From assembly GCF_965138225.1 (NCBI RefSeq), contig NZ_CBCSAX010000001.1: a stretch of 64,000 bases of DNA; one strand, written 5' to 3'. The stretch is from Helicobacter_D ganmani. Lineage in GTDB: Bacteria > Campylobacterota > Campylobacteria > Campylobacterales > Helicobacteraceae. Below the pieces are notes generated by a model, which made no database searches, had not been told where the DNA came from, and saw only the letters and a list, made by a program, of their open reading frames with translations. Shown here in pieces: positions 26,274 to 35,855 of the stretch. Positions within the stretch are counted from its first letter, which is position 1, and every line of letters begins with the position of its first letter. A program made the translations under genes and the position numbers.

Positions 26274-26693
26274 TTACTTTTCTATGACTTCTACATCAAT
26301 GATTTCGCTATTTTGAGGCTTGTTGCTTGTGTCAAAGGGTGTGGAATTAGGAGCAGGTTTTTTCATAAAAGGCTTAACGGCTAAGAATCCAATTGCGCTA
26401 AACTGCATTAAAATCCCTAAAATATCGGTTAATCCACCGGGTAAGATTAATAGGATTGCTCCAAGGATTCTGAAAATATTAGAACCCACGAAAGCTTCAT
26501 AGCCGATTTCTCTTTCTCTAAGGCGCACGAGGGCATCGCCTAGAAAAAAGCGATAATTTACTAAGATAAACAATCCCAAAATAGCACTGAAGATAATCTC
26601 TAATACAAAGCCCAAAACGCCTAAGAAATCAATCATTTCAAAGGTGATAAAGACTTCTAAAAACAAGTAAATGAAAATCAAAATGAATCGCAT
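26274..26693 (-). CDS. fxsA: FxsA-family membrane protein
   Basis: About 139 residues from ATG 26693 (the TTG two codons upstream lacks support; GAGG lies eight bases before the ATG). Four hydrophobic helices with the FxsA pattern: EVFITFEMIDFLG, VNYRFFLGDAL and LLILPGGLTDILGIL (P-G-x-x-T-D). FxsA proteins are small inner-membrane proteins; the E. coli one suppresses F-plasmid phage exclusion, but the general role is unclear. It overlaps the 3' end of proS by about 16 bases. Confidence 0.85.
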   Translation of the reverse strand: MRFILIFIYLFLEVFITFEMIDFLGVLGFVLEIIFSAILGLFILVNYRFFLGDALVRLREREIGYEAFVGSNIFRILGAILLILPGGLTDILGILMQFSAIGFLAVKPFMKKPAPNSTPFDTSNKPQNSEIIDVEVIEK

Positions 26694-28423
26694 TGGCAAA
26701 CCTCAAAAATCTTAGAAATTAGTGCGTCAAAATCTTGAATCCCTAGAGATTCTTTGGCTAAATCTTTACGTCTTATGAGTTCTATTTCACCTTTTTCTAA
26801 GCCTTTACCTACGACGATTCCAAAAGGCAATCCTATCAACTCAAAATCGGCTATTTTCGCACCATATCGTTCGGCTCTGTCATCTAGCAAGCATTCAATG
26901 CCCTTGCTTTGTAAGTTTTCGTAGAGTTTTATGCCCATTTGCATTTGGGATTGCTCTTTGATGTTAGAAACAATAAGATGAACGCAAAAAGGCGCACTCG
27001 CACGCGTCCAAATCATTCCGCGCTCATCGTGGTGTTGCTCTATGATTGCGCTTAAAAGTCGTGAGATTCCGATTCCATAACAACCCATAATAAAGGGCTT
27101 TGCTTTGCCTTCCTCATCTAAGAAAGTTGCCTCCATTGCGCTAGAATACTTTGTGCCAAGCTGAAAAATATGTCCCGCCTCAATTCCCTTAGCAAAATAG
27201 AGTTTGCCTTTTTTGCAAACAGGGCAGAAATCCCCCTCTTTGACTTCCACCAAATCCTTAAACTCCAATCCTTCAAAAGTGCTTAAATCCACGCCGACAA
27301 AGTGATAATCCACTTCATTTGCCCCGCAGATGAGATTGCTAGCATTTTCTAGTTCTTTATCAAAATAAATATAAGGGCTAGAGGTAAGATTGCGCAAGGC
27401 AAAAGGTCCGATGAATCCTTGCACAAGTCCCGCACTTTTTAAGTCTTCCTCACTTGCTTCTACAAGTTCGTTTGCACCTACAATGGCGTTTAGGGCTTTG
27501 GTTTCGTTTAAACTATCACTTCCGCGCAAGAAAAAATACACCAATGCGTTTTTTCCACCATCAAAGAGTGCTTTTTTTACCACTGCTTTGAGCGTCCAAA
27601 ACGGCTCTACCTTAAAAAACTCGCTTAAAGATTCTATGGTTTGCACCTTTGGGGTATGAAATTTGGCAAACGAAGCGACAGGGGCTTCCGTGTTCGGAAG
27701 TTTTTTAATGCGCGTAGCTGCTTCTAAATTCGCTCCATATTGACAACTATCACATACGCAAATTGTGTCCTCTCCGCTCTTTGCAAGCACCATAAATTCC
27801 TTGCTTCCATTCCCGCCAATCGCCCCGCTGTCCGCAAAAACAGCGCGGAAGTCCAATCCCAAACGCGTAAAGATTCTGCTATAAGTAGCTTCCATAAGGT
27901 CAAATTCGCGTTTTAAATCCTCTGTGCTTGAATGAAAGCTATAACCATCTTTCATAATAAACTCTCTTGCGCGCATAAGTCCAAAGCGCGGACGAATCTC
28001 ATCACGGAATTTGAGGTTGATTTGGTAGAGGTGGATTGGTAATTGTTTGTAGCTTTTGATATTTGCTTTGACTAGCTCTGTAATCACTTCTTCGTGTGTA
28101 GGTCCTAGCACAAAGTCATTGTCTTTTCTGTCTTTGAAGCGCAAAAGCTCCTTGCCATATCTTTCAAATCGTCCGCTTTTTTGCCACAGAAAGGACGGAG
28201 TAACAAAGCCGAGTGCAACTTCGTTTGCTCCTGCATTGTCCATTTCCTCTTTGACAATTTGGCGAACCTTGTCTAAAACACGCTTGCCAAGGGGCAAAAA
28301 GTTATAGATTCCGCTGCCAATTTGTTGGATAAATCCGCCACGAACTAAATATTCGTGGCTTTTTAGAACGACATCTTTAGGGGTTTCTTTAAATGTTGGG
28401 AGAAATAATTTTGAAAATCGCAT
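26678..28423 (-). CDS. proS: Prolyl-tRNA synthetase
   Basis: 581 residues, bacterial-type ProRS. Class II motif 1 region SGIYNFLPLGKRVLDK, motif 2 FRDEIRPRFGLMRAREFIMKD, motif 3 GCYGIGISRLLSA; an editing insertion domain lies between motifs 2 and 3 (about 220-400), and the anticodon-binding domain at the C-terminus (RYGAKIADFELIGLPFGIVVG). It charges tRNA-Pro. Length matches the family. hemA lies 15 bases upstream in the operon. Confidence 0.97.
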   Translation of the reverse strand: MRFSKLFLPTFKETPKDVVLKSHEYLVRGGFIQQIGSGIYNFLPLGKRVLDKVRQIVKEEMDNAGANEVALGFVTPSFLWQKSGRFERYGKELLRFKDRKDNDFVLGPTHEEVITELVKANIKSYKQLPIHLYQINLKFRDEIRPRFGLMRAREFIMKDGYSFHSSTEDLKREFDLMEATYSRIFTRLGLDFRAVFADSGAIGGNGSKEFMVLAKSGEDTICVCDSCQYGANLEAATRIKKLPNTEAPVASFAKFHTPKVQTIESLSEFFKVEPFWTLKAVVKKALFDGGKNALVYFFLRGSDSLNETKALNAIVGANELVEASEEDLKSAGLVQGFIGPFALRNLTSSPYIYFDKELENASNLICGANEVDYHFVGVDLSTFEGLEFKDLVEVKEGDFCPVCKKGKLYFAKGIEAGHIFQLGTKYSSAMEATFLDEEGKAKPFIMGCYGIGISRLLSAIIEQHHDERGMIWTRASAPFCVHLIVSNIKEQSQMQMGIKLYENLQSKGIECLLDDRAERYGAKIADFELIGLPFGIVVGKGLEKGEIELIRRKDLAKESLGIQDFDALISKIFEVCQCDSF

Positions 28424-28438
28424 AGCTTTCCTTGTGGT

Positions 28439-29770
28439 TTAGGATAAAGTTTTGTCTTGAGCGTATTCGCATTTGTAGGATTCCAACATTTTGCCTTGTG
28501 TATCCTGCTCAAAAAGGAATCGCAAGGATTCAATTACGCTGTCTCCTTTGGGTGTGTTGGCAACAGATTTTAGGTTGATTGTCAAATCGTGCAAAAAGGT
28601 ATTGAAAGCATTGTGGAGAGTTTTTTCAATGTTTTTTTCATAGTCTTTTGGCAAATAGCCCTTTGCGATTCCTTTGTTTAGCTCTTTCATTGCGGCGTCT
28701 TTGGCAAGGGAGCGGATTGTCTTGATGAGTGGTTCTACATTGAGACTTTGTTGCCAGCTGAAAAACTCTTGTGTTGCTCTTCCTACGATTCCATAGGCAA
28801 TTTTTGCTTGTTCCTCACGCAAGGTTAAATTTTTGCGCACAATATCCTCTAAATCATCTACGGCAAAAATTTGGATTTTGTCGCTCTTCTCCATAATTTC
28901 ACATTCAATATCTCTTGGCACAGCCAAATCAAACCAATAGCGATTCCAATCCTTTACCTCTACCATATCATAGGTGATAATTGTATGTGGTGCGCCTGTG
29001 GCACTAAAAATAAGCGGAATCTCGTTGATATAAGTGCTAAGGTCTTTGAAACTTTCTGCGCGAATCTTTGCGTTTGGAGAGAGGGCAAAAATCTCATCGC
29101 AAATTTTTTGTGCATTTTGAATTTCGCGGTTGATGATTAAAACTTCACAACCTGCGTTAATAAGGTGTTTTGCACAAAGATTGCTCATTTCACCCGCTCC
29201 AATCACGAGGGCAAATTGACTTTTCAAATCCCCTAGAATCTCTTTTGCCTTAGCTACCGCGGTGCTTGCCACGGAGACAGAGTTTTGTGAAATACTTGTG
29301 GAGTTGCGCACACTTGCGGCACAGCGAAAGGCAAAATGAATTGCGCGGGAGAGATACAAGCCACAACAGCCTAGTTCATAAGAAAACTTAAACGCACTTT
29401 TGAGCTGACCTGAAATCTGTGTTTCTCCTACAACAAGGCTATCTAGTGAGCTTGCCACACTGAAAAGATGATGAATTGCACTTAAATTTTCGTAACTATC
29501 CGCGCACGTTCGTAGCTCTGGGAGTGGAATCTTGGAATAATTGTTAAGTTTATCTAGCAAAAATTCCTCTGCCTTTTCGGCATTTTGGACATTTAATATA
29601 AATTCAATGCGGTTACAAGTAGAGAGAATCACTGCTTCGCTGATGAATTTGTTGCTAACCAAGTCTTGCAAAAATTCCTTTGTCGAGGGATTCTTTATCT
29701 CCAAGCTTAAGGCTTCACGCATAGCAATATCAGTATTTTTATGCGAATAGCTTAAAATGTAATAATCCAT
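28439..29770 (-). CDS. hemA: Glutamyl-tRNA reductase
   Basis: 443 residues. STCNRIEF supplies the catalytic Cys52; GETQISGQLKSAF and VIGAGEMSNLCAKHL (NADPH site) are typical; SATGAPH and FDLAVPRDIE follow. It converts glutamyl-tRNA to glutamate-1-semialdehyde, the first committed step to haem. A C-terminal dimerisation domain is complete. It sits between ispB and proS, eight and 15 bases away. Confidence 0.96.
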   Translation of the reverse strand: MDYYILSYSHKNTDIAMREALSLEIKNPSTKEFLQDLVSNKFISEAVILSTCNRIEFILNVQNAEKAEEFLLDKLNNYSKIPLPELRTCADSYENLSAIHHLFSVASSLDSLVVGETQISGQLKSAFKFSYELGCCGLYLSRAIHFAFRCAASVRNSTSISQNSVSVASTAVAKAKEILGDLKSQFALVIGAGEMSNLCAKHLINAGCEVLIINREIQNAQKICDEIFALSPNAKIRAESFKDLSTYINEIPLIFSATGAPHTIITYDMVEVKDWNRYWFDLAVPRDIECEIMEKSDKIQIFAVDDLEDIVRKNLTLREEQAKIAYGIVGRATQEFFSWQQSLNVEPLIKTIRSLAKDAAMKELNKGIAKGYLPKDYEKNIEKTLHNAFNTFLHDLTINLKSVANTPKGDSVIESLRFLFEQDTQGKMLESYKCEYAQDKTLS

Positions 29771-29778
29771 TGGCTTCC

Positions 29779-30699
29779 TTAAAAGTCGCGTTCAATCATT
29801 TCGCGCATAATTTGTATAAGTTTATCACAAGATTGATTAGCAATCGCTTCAATTCCATTGTTGCCTAAATGTTTTGCTAGAGCAAGACTTTGAGTTATTG
29901 CGTCTTTCGCTTTTAGCTCGTTTAAAATCCATTCTTGTTCTTGCGCTTGCAGGTCTTGTTTAAACGCATTTTTTAAACGCATTCTGTCGTTCTCGTTTAA
30001 TTTATGATATAAGAAAATATAGGGCAAGGTTGTTTTACCCTCTTTGAAGTCGCTTAGAGCTGGTTTGCCTAGAGTTTTGGAATCCGCAACAATGTCTAGC
30101 ACATCATCAATGATTTGAAATGCGATTCCAAGATTGCGCCCATAGAGGCGGAATCCTTGCGCTTCCTCTGCGCTTTTGCCTGCTAAAAATGCTGCGGAAT
30201 ACGCGGTGGCTTCAATGAGTGCAGCTGTTTTATGTTCTATCATTTGGAGATATTGATTTTTATTGGGATTAAAGCTTTTTGCCAACTCTACATCTTCTAG
30301 TTCGCCGATTGCAAGAGTGGTAACTGCATTTGCAATAATGCGCGGAATCATCGGATAATTTTCTTGCAAGCTTGTAAGCTCACAAAAGGCTTTGGAATAA
30401 AATATATCGCCTAGCATAATAGAGTTTTTATCACCAAAAAGTGCGTTGATAGAGGGCTTAGAGCGTCTTGTAAGGGCATTATCAATCACATCATCGTGCA
30501 GGAGCGAAGCACTCTGAATCATCTCAATGACTGCACAAAGCAAAATACACTCTTCACATTCACCCGCAATGTGAAGCGCAAGTTTGGAGCGGAGCATTTT
30601 GCCTCGCTGCAAATGCGCACTCAAATCTAATACGAGCGGGGATCCCAATTCTTTTAAAAATTCTTGAATTTTTGTTTCAATGTGCGCTAAAGCCTCCAT
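29779..30699 (-). CDS. ispB: Polyprenyl (octaprenyl) diphosphate synthase
   Basis: About 306 residues from ATG 30699, chosen because GGAAGG lies six bases upstream; an earlier TTG/ATG pair (30720-30715) is open but inside the previous gene. The aspartate-rich motifs are LLHDDVIDNALTRR (first) and IIDDVLD (second); DIFYSKAF and KTAALIEAT also fit. It builds the isoprenoid chain of menaquinone from IPP. It overlaps the HP0241-like gene by about 20 bases. Confidence 0.93.
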   Translation of the reverse strand: MEALAHIETKIQEFLKELGSPLVLDLSAHLQRGKMLRSKLALHIAGECEECILLCAVIEMIQSASLLHDDVIDNALTRRSKPSINALFGDKNSIMLGDIFYSKAFCELTSLQENYPMIPRIIANAVTTLAIGELEDVELAKSFNPNKNQYLQMIEHKTAALIEATAYSAAFLAGKSAEEAQGFRLYGRNLGIAFQIIDDVLDIVADSKTLGKPALSDFKEGKTTLPYIFLYHKLNENDRMRLKNAFKQDLQAQEQEWILNELKAKDAITQSLALAKHLGNNGIEAIANQSCDKLIQIMREMIERDF

Positions 30700-31135
30700 T
30701 TGGAACCTTCCTTTCATCAATGATATTAAAATCTCTGTTGCCTTGATAAAGATAATATTTCAAGGTTGCAACTTTTTTGGTGCGGTGATAATCCTTAAAA
30801 CATAGCATAAAAAAGGGTTCTTCGCTATAATATTTTTGTTCTGGTTTGAGCAGAGGGACTTTATAGCATCTGCGCTGATAGTCTTGGTAAAGAATAAATT
30901 GGTGTGGAAAAGAATCGTAATTTAAGTGCATTACCAAGCCCTCGTTTTTTAGTAATGTCCAACGAAAAAACAATGTCTTAGCCGCCTCTCTTGCTTGCAA
31001 AGTCAAAAGATAAAATTCATCTTTGTTTAGCTCAATGAATCTTTCTGCTTTCCATACCGGTGGTGCAAAAAGCATTGAAACTCCTAGAATCGCACTCAAG
31101 ATTGCTGATAAACTAAAGAGTGTAAATATTTTCAT
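30677..31135 (-). CDS. Membrane-anchored protein of unknown function (HP0241-like position)
   Basis: 152 residues with one N-terminal hydrophobic segment (about 4-25, FTLFSLSAILSAILGVSMLF), either an uncleaved anchor or signal peptide, then a basic, aromatic-rich periplasmic domain with two Cys (RRCYKV, FMLCFKD). I recognise no domain. Its slot between the DUF2018 gene and ispB corresponds to H. pylori HP0241 as I recall. The 3' end overlaps ispB, indicating coupled translation. Confidence 0.7.
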   Translation of the reverse strand: MKIFTLFSLSAILSAILGVSMLFAPPVWKAERFIELNKDEFYLLTLQAREAAKTLFFRWTLLKNEGLVMHLNYDSFPHQFILYQDYQRRCYKVPLLKPEQKYYSEEPFFMLCFKDYHRTKKVATLKYYLYQGNRDFNIIDERKVPNGGFSAH

Positions 31136-31183
31136 TCTTGGGATTCCATTGGAGTTGCTTAGTGCAAGAATTGCATTTTGTCT

Positions 31184-31450
31184 TTATTCATTTTGTGTTA
31201 AAATATTTCCCATAGATTCAATCGCAATATTTTGTGTGCGATGATGGATTTCGTCTGAGGATTCCTCGCTATTGGTTAAGTAGGCTAATTCTTCTTCCCA
31301 CATTTCCCCTAGTCTTTTTTCAAGCAGAATCTCCATTGCCGCTTGGCGCTCTAATAAGCGCGTAAGCTCTTGTGCGCTTAAGCCTTGTGAGGCATTAAAA
31401 ATAATCTCAATCCATTTTTCTTGTGGTAAGCCCTCTAAAATATGTTCCAT
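31184..31450 (-). CDS. DUF2018 (HP0242-like) small helical protein
   Basis: 88 residues from ATG 31450, which has GGAAC five bases upstream. KWIEIIFNASQGLSAQELTR and IAIESMGNILTQNE match HP0242 of H. pylori, whose crystal structure is an intertwined, knotted all-helical dimer. Function is unknown. Position before the HP0241-like and ispB genes is conserved. It follows hisD by 14 bases. Confidence 0.85.
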   Translation of the reverse strand: MEHILEGLPQEKWIEIIFNASQGLSAQELTRLLERQAAMEILLEKRLGEMWEEELAYLTNSEESSDEIHHRTQNIAIESMGNILTQNE

Positions 31451-31464
31451 AATGTTCCTTATAT

Positions 31465-32775
31465 TTATGAATTTAGTCTCGCAAGCACGGCATTTTGGTG
31501 TGCGTCTAGTCCCTCTGTGTGTGCGAGAATTCCACATTCTTGTCCCATTTGTGTGATTCCTTTTTTGGAAAAGGCGATGATAGAAGATTTTTTCATAAAA
31601 TGCTCTGTGGAAAGAGGTGAAAAAAACCTTGCACTTCCGCCTGTTGGCAGGGTATGGTTTGGTCCTGCAATATAATCTCCAATAGGTTCGGGAGTGTTTT
31701 CGCCGATGAAAATTGCCCCCGCGTGTTGAATCTTAGATAGAATCTCCAAAGGATTTTTCACAAGCAATTCCAAATGTTCGGGTGCAATTTGATTCATCAA
31801 GGCAATGCCCTCTTGAATGTTTTGTACAATGAGAATTGCTCCGCGCTCATTAATGGATTTTGCCGTGATTTCCTTGCGTGGCAAGGTGGCTAAAAATTCC
31901 TCAATCTTTTGTGCGACTTGTTTTGCCAAGTTTTCGCTTGTAGTGATGAGAATAGAGCTTGCCATTTCATCGTGTTCTGCTTGTGAGAGTAAATCCCAAG
32001 CAAGATAATCCGCCCTTGCGTCTCCGTCGTTTAGGATTCCAATCTCACTAGGTCCAGCAATCATATCAATCTGCACTTCCCCAAAAACAAGCTTTTTGGC
32101 GGTCGCAACATAGATATTGCCCGGTCCTGTGATGACATCTACTTTTTGGATTCCTTTTCCTTGTGAATCTTGCGCACCAAAGGCAAGCGCACCTATCGCA
32201 CTTGCTCCACCAATTTTATAGGCTTCTTTAATACCACAAAGGTGCATAGCAGCAAGTAATAAGGGATTGGGTTCGTTGTGCGGAGTAGGCGTGCAAACGA
32301 CAATTTCTTTCACTCCTGCAACAAGGGCTGGAATCGCATTCATTAAAAGTGAGCTAGGATAAGCCGCCTTGCCTCCGGGGATATATAGTCCTGCTCTGTC
32401 CATAGGCGTAACTTTCTGTCCCAAAATATTGCCATTTTCCTCAAAGTCTAGCCAAGTTTTAGGCTTTTGCTTAGAATGAAAGGCGTAAATGCGTTCAAAG
32501 GCGAGTTGTAAGGAATCTTTCAAAGGAGTTTCTATGGCTTCATAAGCCTTTTGCATTTGTTCTTGCGTGATTTTTAAATCTGAAAAGTTAGTTGGATTCC
32601 AATTATCAAATTGTGCAACTTGCGCTATAATCGCACTTTGCCCTTGCTTTTTAATTGCATTGAGCAACTCCTTGACGCGCCCCTCAACGTTTTCTATATC
32701 CATAGCACCACGCTTGAGTATTTTTTCAAACTCGGTATTGAAATTTGAATCTTTACTATTCAATAAAGCAATCAT
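31465..32775 (-). CDS. hisD: Histidinol dehydrogenase
   Basis: 436 residues. TPMDRAGLYIPGGKAAYPSSL and ITGPGNIYVATAKKLVFG are HisD signatures; DMIAGPSEIGIL is the NAD-binding segment; NQIAPEHLEL carries the catalytic Glu-His pair; GDYIAGPNHTLPTGGSARF gives further zinc/substrate residues. It makes histidine from histidinol in two oxidations. It appears to head the leftward hisD-to-hemC cluster. No other his gene is in the window. Confidence 0.97.
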   Translation of the reverse strand: MIALLNSKDSNFNTEFEKILKRGAMDIENVEGRVKELLNAIKKQGQSAIIAQVAQFDNWNPTNFSDLKITQEQMQKAYEAIETPLKDSLQLAFERIYAFHSKQKPKTWLDFEENGNILGQKVTPMDRAGLYIPGGKAAYPSSLLMNAIPALVAGVKEIVVCTPTPHNEPNPLLLAAMHLCGIKEAYKIGGASAIGALAFGAQDSQGKGIQKVDVITGPGNIYVATAKKLVFGEVQIDMIAGPSEIGILNDGDARADYLAWDLLSQAEHDEMASSILITTSENLAKQVAQKIEEFLATLPRKEITAKSINERGAILIVQNIQEGIALMNQIAPEHLELLVKNPLEILSKIQHAGAIFIGENTPEPIGDYIAGPNHTLPTGGSARFFSPLSTEHFMKKSSIIAFSKKGITQMGQECGILAHTEGLDAHQNAVLARLNS

Positions 32776-32880
32776 TGCTTAAAAAACTCCTTTAATTCCT
32801 TTATTAAGAATTTGGCATTTTAGCCTTTTATGTTTAATTTTATTTTAATTACAGAATCTTTATGGGCAAGATTTCATCTT

Positions 32881-32925
32881 AATAGATTGCTGCGAAAATT
32901 TTATAAATTTTCTTGCAAGGACAAA
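32881..32925 (+). repeat. Dispersed palindromic repeat copy
   Basis: AATAGATTGCTGCGAAAATT...TTTTCTTGCAAGGAC, with the inner AAAATTT/AAATTTT stem, lies in the divergent gap between hisD and the CoA-binding gene. The rest of this 249-base gap holds the two promoters; TTGTTAAAATAG before 33025 is a candidate -10. Confidence 0.6.
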
Positions 32926-33024
32926 ATCTAATCTCTTTGCCATTATATGCGTATCCAAATGGCTTTAGGCTAATTTTGTATAAAACTTTGTTAAAATAGT
33001 GCAAAATTTTTATAAAGGTATAGA

Positions 33025-33453
33025 ATGCAAGATTCCAAAATGCGAGAAATCTTGAAAGAATCTAAAATTATTGCTGTGCTTGGATTGTCTCCAGAAGAGA
33101 GCAAGCCGAGCCATAAAGTGGCAAAATTTTTGCAAAATCAAGGCTATGAGATTCTACCCATTTATCCTAAGGGAGGCGATATTTTGGGGGTAAAAGCCTT
33201 TGCGAGCTTAAAGGAAGCTTTTGAAGCACAGGACAAAGCGGGTGTGCGGATAGATATTTTAAATGTTTTTCGCAAAAGTGAAATGTTGCCCGAAATTATG
33301 CGTGAAGTGTTGGAGTTGCAAAATCCTCCACTTTGTGTTTGGGTGCAACTAGGATTGCAAAATGCGCAGGCGCGTAAAATGCTAGAAAATACAAAGATAA
33401 TGTATATTGAAAATTTATGTATCAAACTTGAATACGAAAGGTTATTTGTATGA
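33025..33453 (+). CDS. CoA-binding domain protein (YccU-like)
   Basis: 142 residues of a single Rossmann-type CoA-binding domain: IIAVLGLSPEESKPSHKVAKF at the N-terminus, then YEILPIYPKGGDILGVKAFASL and DILNVFRKSEMLPEI. It resembles the N-terminal domain of acyl-CoA synthetases; the ligand and role are unknown. It overlaps ilvA by four bases (ATGA), an arrangement also found in C. jejuni (Cj0829c-Cj0828c, from memory). Confidence 0.85.
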   Translation: MQDSKMREILKESKIIAVLGLSPEESKPSHKVAKFLQNQGYEILPIYPKGGDILGVKAFASLKEAFEAQDKAGVRIDILNVFRKSEMLPEIMREVLELQNPPLCVWVQLGLQNAQARKMLENTKIMYIENLCIKLEYERLFV

Positions 33454-34658
33454 TTCCACTTTCTAAAATTATGGACGCTAAGGCACGATTAGAGGGTATC
33501 GTGCAAAACACGAAGTTAGCTTTTGCTCCTAAACTTAGCCAAATTTGCGGAGCAAAGGTGTATGTCAAACAAGAAAATTTACAAAATACAGGCTCTTTTA
33601 AACTGCGCGGAGCGTTTAATAAGATTTCATCTTTAGGAGAGGAGGAACGCGCTTGTGGTGTGATTGCTTCTAGTGCGGGTAATCACGCACAAGGGGTTGC
33701 GTATAGTGCGAAGCATTATGGAATCAAGGGTGTGATTGTAATGCCAGAGGCAACGCCACTGCTGAAAGTAATGGGGGTAAAGGAGCTTGGTGCAGAAGCA
33801 ATCTTAAAGGGCAATAATTACGATGAAGCCTATGCCTATGCGCTAGAATATGCTAAAACGCATAATTTGCAATTCATTCACCCTTTTGCTGATGAGGAAG
33901 TGATTGCGGGACAAGGCACGGTTGCGCTAGAGATGATTGAGGCACAAAGTCATCTTACAAGCATTGTTGTGCCAATCGGCGGTGGCGGGCTTATCTCTGG
34001 AATTGCAGCGGCGTATAAGCAAATGTTGCCGAGTGTGCGCATTATTGGAGTTGTCGCGGAGGGTGCGCCCGGAATGTATCATTCTTACCACAAAAAAGAA
34101 ATCCAAAGCACGGATTCTGTGCGCACAATTGCTGATGGAATCGCAGTGCGTGATGTGAATCCTAAGAACTTTGAATACATTTTAGAATCCGTAGATGAAG
34201 TTGTAATGGTAGATGATGAGGAAATCGCCAATGCGGTGCTTTATTTGCTAGAAAACCAAAAGCTTGTCGTAGAGGGAGCAGGAGCTAGTGTGGTTGCAGC
34301 AGTGTTACACCATAAATTTGCTTTGCAAACGAACGAATCTTTGGGGCTTGTGTTAAGCGGAGGGAATATTGATGTAACAATGCTTGGAAATATTATTGAG
34401 CGAGGGCTTGTGCGCTCTCACCGCAAAATGCAAATTTCTGTAACGCTAATAGATAAACCCGGAAGTTTGCAAAAATTAAGCGATTTACTCTCCAATCTTG
34501 GCGCAAATATTGTCAAGATTGATTTTGATAGGACTTCCACTTCTCTTGCTTTTGGTGATGCAAATATTGTGATTATGCTTGAAACAAAAGGTAAAGAACA
34601 TCAAGGAGCAATTCGTTCGCAGCTACAAAAACAAGGTTATGTGTTTATAGAGGTTTAA
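33450..34658 (+). CDS. ilvA: Threonine ammonia-lyase (threonine dehydratase)
   Basis: 402 residues, PLP fold type II. NTGSFKLRGAFNKI holds the PLP Lys; SAGNHAQGVAY and the glycine-rich PIGGGGLISGIA bind the phosphate. A C-terminal ACT-like domain (about 325-402, SVTLIDKPGSLQKLSDLLSNLGANI) suggests amino-acid feedback. It deaminates threonine to 2-oxobutanoate for isoleucine, or catabolically; the length (about 400) fits the catabolic/short type. Confidence 0.93.
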   Translation: MIPLSKIMDAKARLEGIVQNTKLAFAPKLSQICGAKVYVKQENLQNTGSFKLRGAFNKISSLGEEERACGVIASSAGNHAQGVAYSAKHYGIKGVIVMPEATPLLKVMGVKELGAEAILKGNNYDEAYAYALEYAKTHNLQFIHPFADEEVIAGQGTVALEMIEAQSHLTSIVVPIGGGGLISGIAAAYKQMLPSVRIIGVVAEGAPGMYHSYHKKEIQSTDSVRTIADGIAVRDVNPKNFEYILESVDEVVMVDDEEIANAVLYLLENQKLVVEGAGASVVAAVLHHKFALQTNESLGLVLSGGNIDVTMLGNIIERGLVRSHRKMQISVTLIDKPGSLQKLSDLLSNLGANIVKIDFDRTSTSLAFGDANIVIMLETKGKEHQGAIRSQLQKQGYVFIEV

Positions 34659-34670
34659 GGAATCGCAACT

Positions 34671-35852
34671 TTGAAATCGCAAACTCGTAGTTTTTTTTGG
34701 CTTTTTAGCTTATTTTTTTTAAGTCTTGGCGCACTTTTGTGGTTACTTAGCACATTAAGCATTAGCTATAACGAAGCGCAAGAGTTTTTTAATCCACAGC
34801 ATTTTTGTGGATTTGTTAGCTCTTATAGCGCAAAGATTCTAGGACAAAACGATTGGAGTTTGCGACTACCTTTTTTATTGTTACATTTTTGCAATGCTTT
34901 TTTGATGTTTTATTTTGCAAGAGATTTTTTAAAGCACTCCAACGACGCGGTTTTTTGCACTTTGTTGTTTCTTTTATTACCCGGTGTTAATGCTGTTGCT
35001 TTGTTGGTTTCTAATAGTGGAATCGTGATTTGTTTAACATTGATTCTCTGTATTTGGGTGCAAAAAAACAACACGATTCCTTATGGATTGCTTTTGATAA
35101 TGGCTTTTGTGGATAGAAGTTTTGCTTTGGTTTTTATTGCGTTGATTTTTTATGGCATTGAACGCAAGCAAACACTTTTGATTTTTTTGTCTTTGGGGTT
35201 TTTCGCGCTCAATATGTATTGTTTTGGGTTGGAGATTGGCGGACACCCAAGAGGTTATTTTTTGGATAGCAATGGGCACTTGTTGTTGATTTTTTCTCCA
35301 TTGTTGTTTTTATATTTTTTATACACGCTTTATCGTTATTTTAATCAGAGCAAAAGACCCTTAGTTTGGCATATTGCAAGCGTAGCATTGGGTTTTATTT
35401 GGTTGCTTTCCCTGCGTCAAAGGGTGCAGACGGAATTTTTCGCGCCTTTGCTGATTTTAGCGATTCCTTTAATGGTGAATCTTTATTTCTCTGGGCTTCG
35501 CGTGCGTTTGCCACAATTTCGGGCGCGTTATACGATTCCATTTTTAGCTACTTTTTTGGTTTTGTTGCTTTGTAGTGGAATGTTATTTTTATCTAAACCT
35601 CTTTTTGTGCTTTTTCCTACTGCAAATGAACATTTTGCTTTTCGGCATTTTATTGCGAAAGAAGTTGCACAAGCATTGCATTCTCAAGGAATTAAACGCG
35701 TCAAAACAGAAGCAAAAATGCAGGAGAGATTGAAATTTTATGGAATCTCCAAAGGGGGTTTGAGACTTAGCAACAGCCCTAGAGCAAATGCTTTGAGGAT
35801 TCCTATTTATTATTATGATAAAAAAGTCGCAACTTTTTATGCTTACGATTAG
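34671..35852 (+). CDS. Polytopic membrane protein, GT-C (ArnT/PMT-like) glycosyltransferase fold
   Basis: 393 residues, about nine to ten membrane helices, starting at TTG 34671 after AAGGAATCG. The first loop has SISYNEAQEFFNP, in the place of the acidic catalytic motif of GT-C enzymes, and NDWSLRLPFLLLHFCNAFLMF resembles the lipid-sugar transferase core. The C-terminal soluble tail (about 320-393) is basic. I infer a lipid-linked sugar transferase, donor and acceptor unknown. It sits between ilvA and a pseudopilin gene, four bases apart from the latter. Confidence 0.6.
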   Translation: MKSQTRSFFWLFSLFFLSLGALLWLLSTLSISYNEAQEFFNPQHFCGFVSSYSAKILGQNDWSLRLPFLLLHFCNAFLMFYFARDFLKHSNDAVFCTLLFLLLPGVNAVALLVSNSGIVICLTLILCIWVQKNNTIPYGLLLIMAFVDRSFALVFIALIFYGIERKQTLLIFLSLGFFALNMYCFGLEIGGHPRGYFLDSNGHLLLIFSPLLFLYFLYTLYRYFNQSKRPLVWHIASVALGFIWLLSLRQRVQTEFFAPLLILAIPLMVNLYFSGLRVRLPQFRARYTIPFLATFLVLLLCSGMLFLSKPLFVLFPTANEHFAFRHFIAKEVAQALHSQGIKRVKTEAKMQERLKFYGISKGGLRLSNSPRANALRIPIYYYDKKVATFYAYD

Positions 35853-35855
35853 ACG

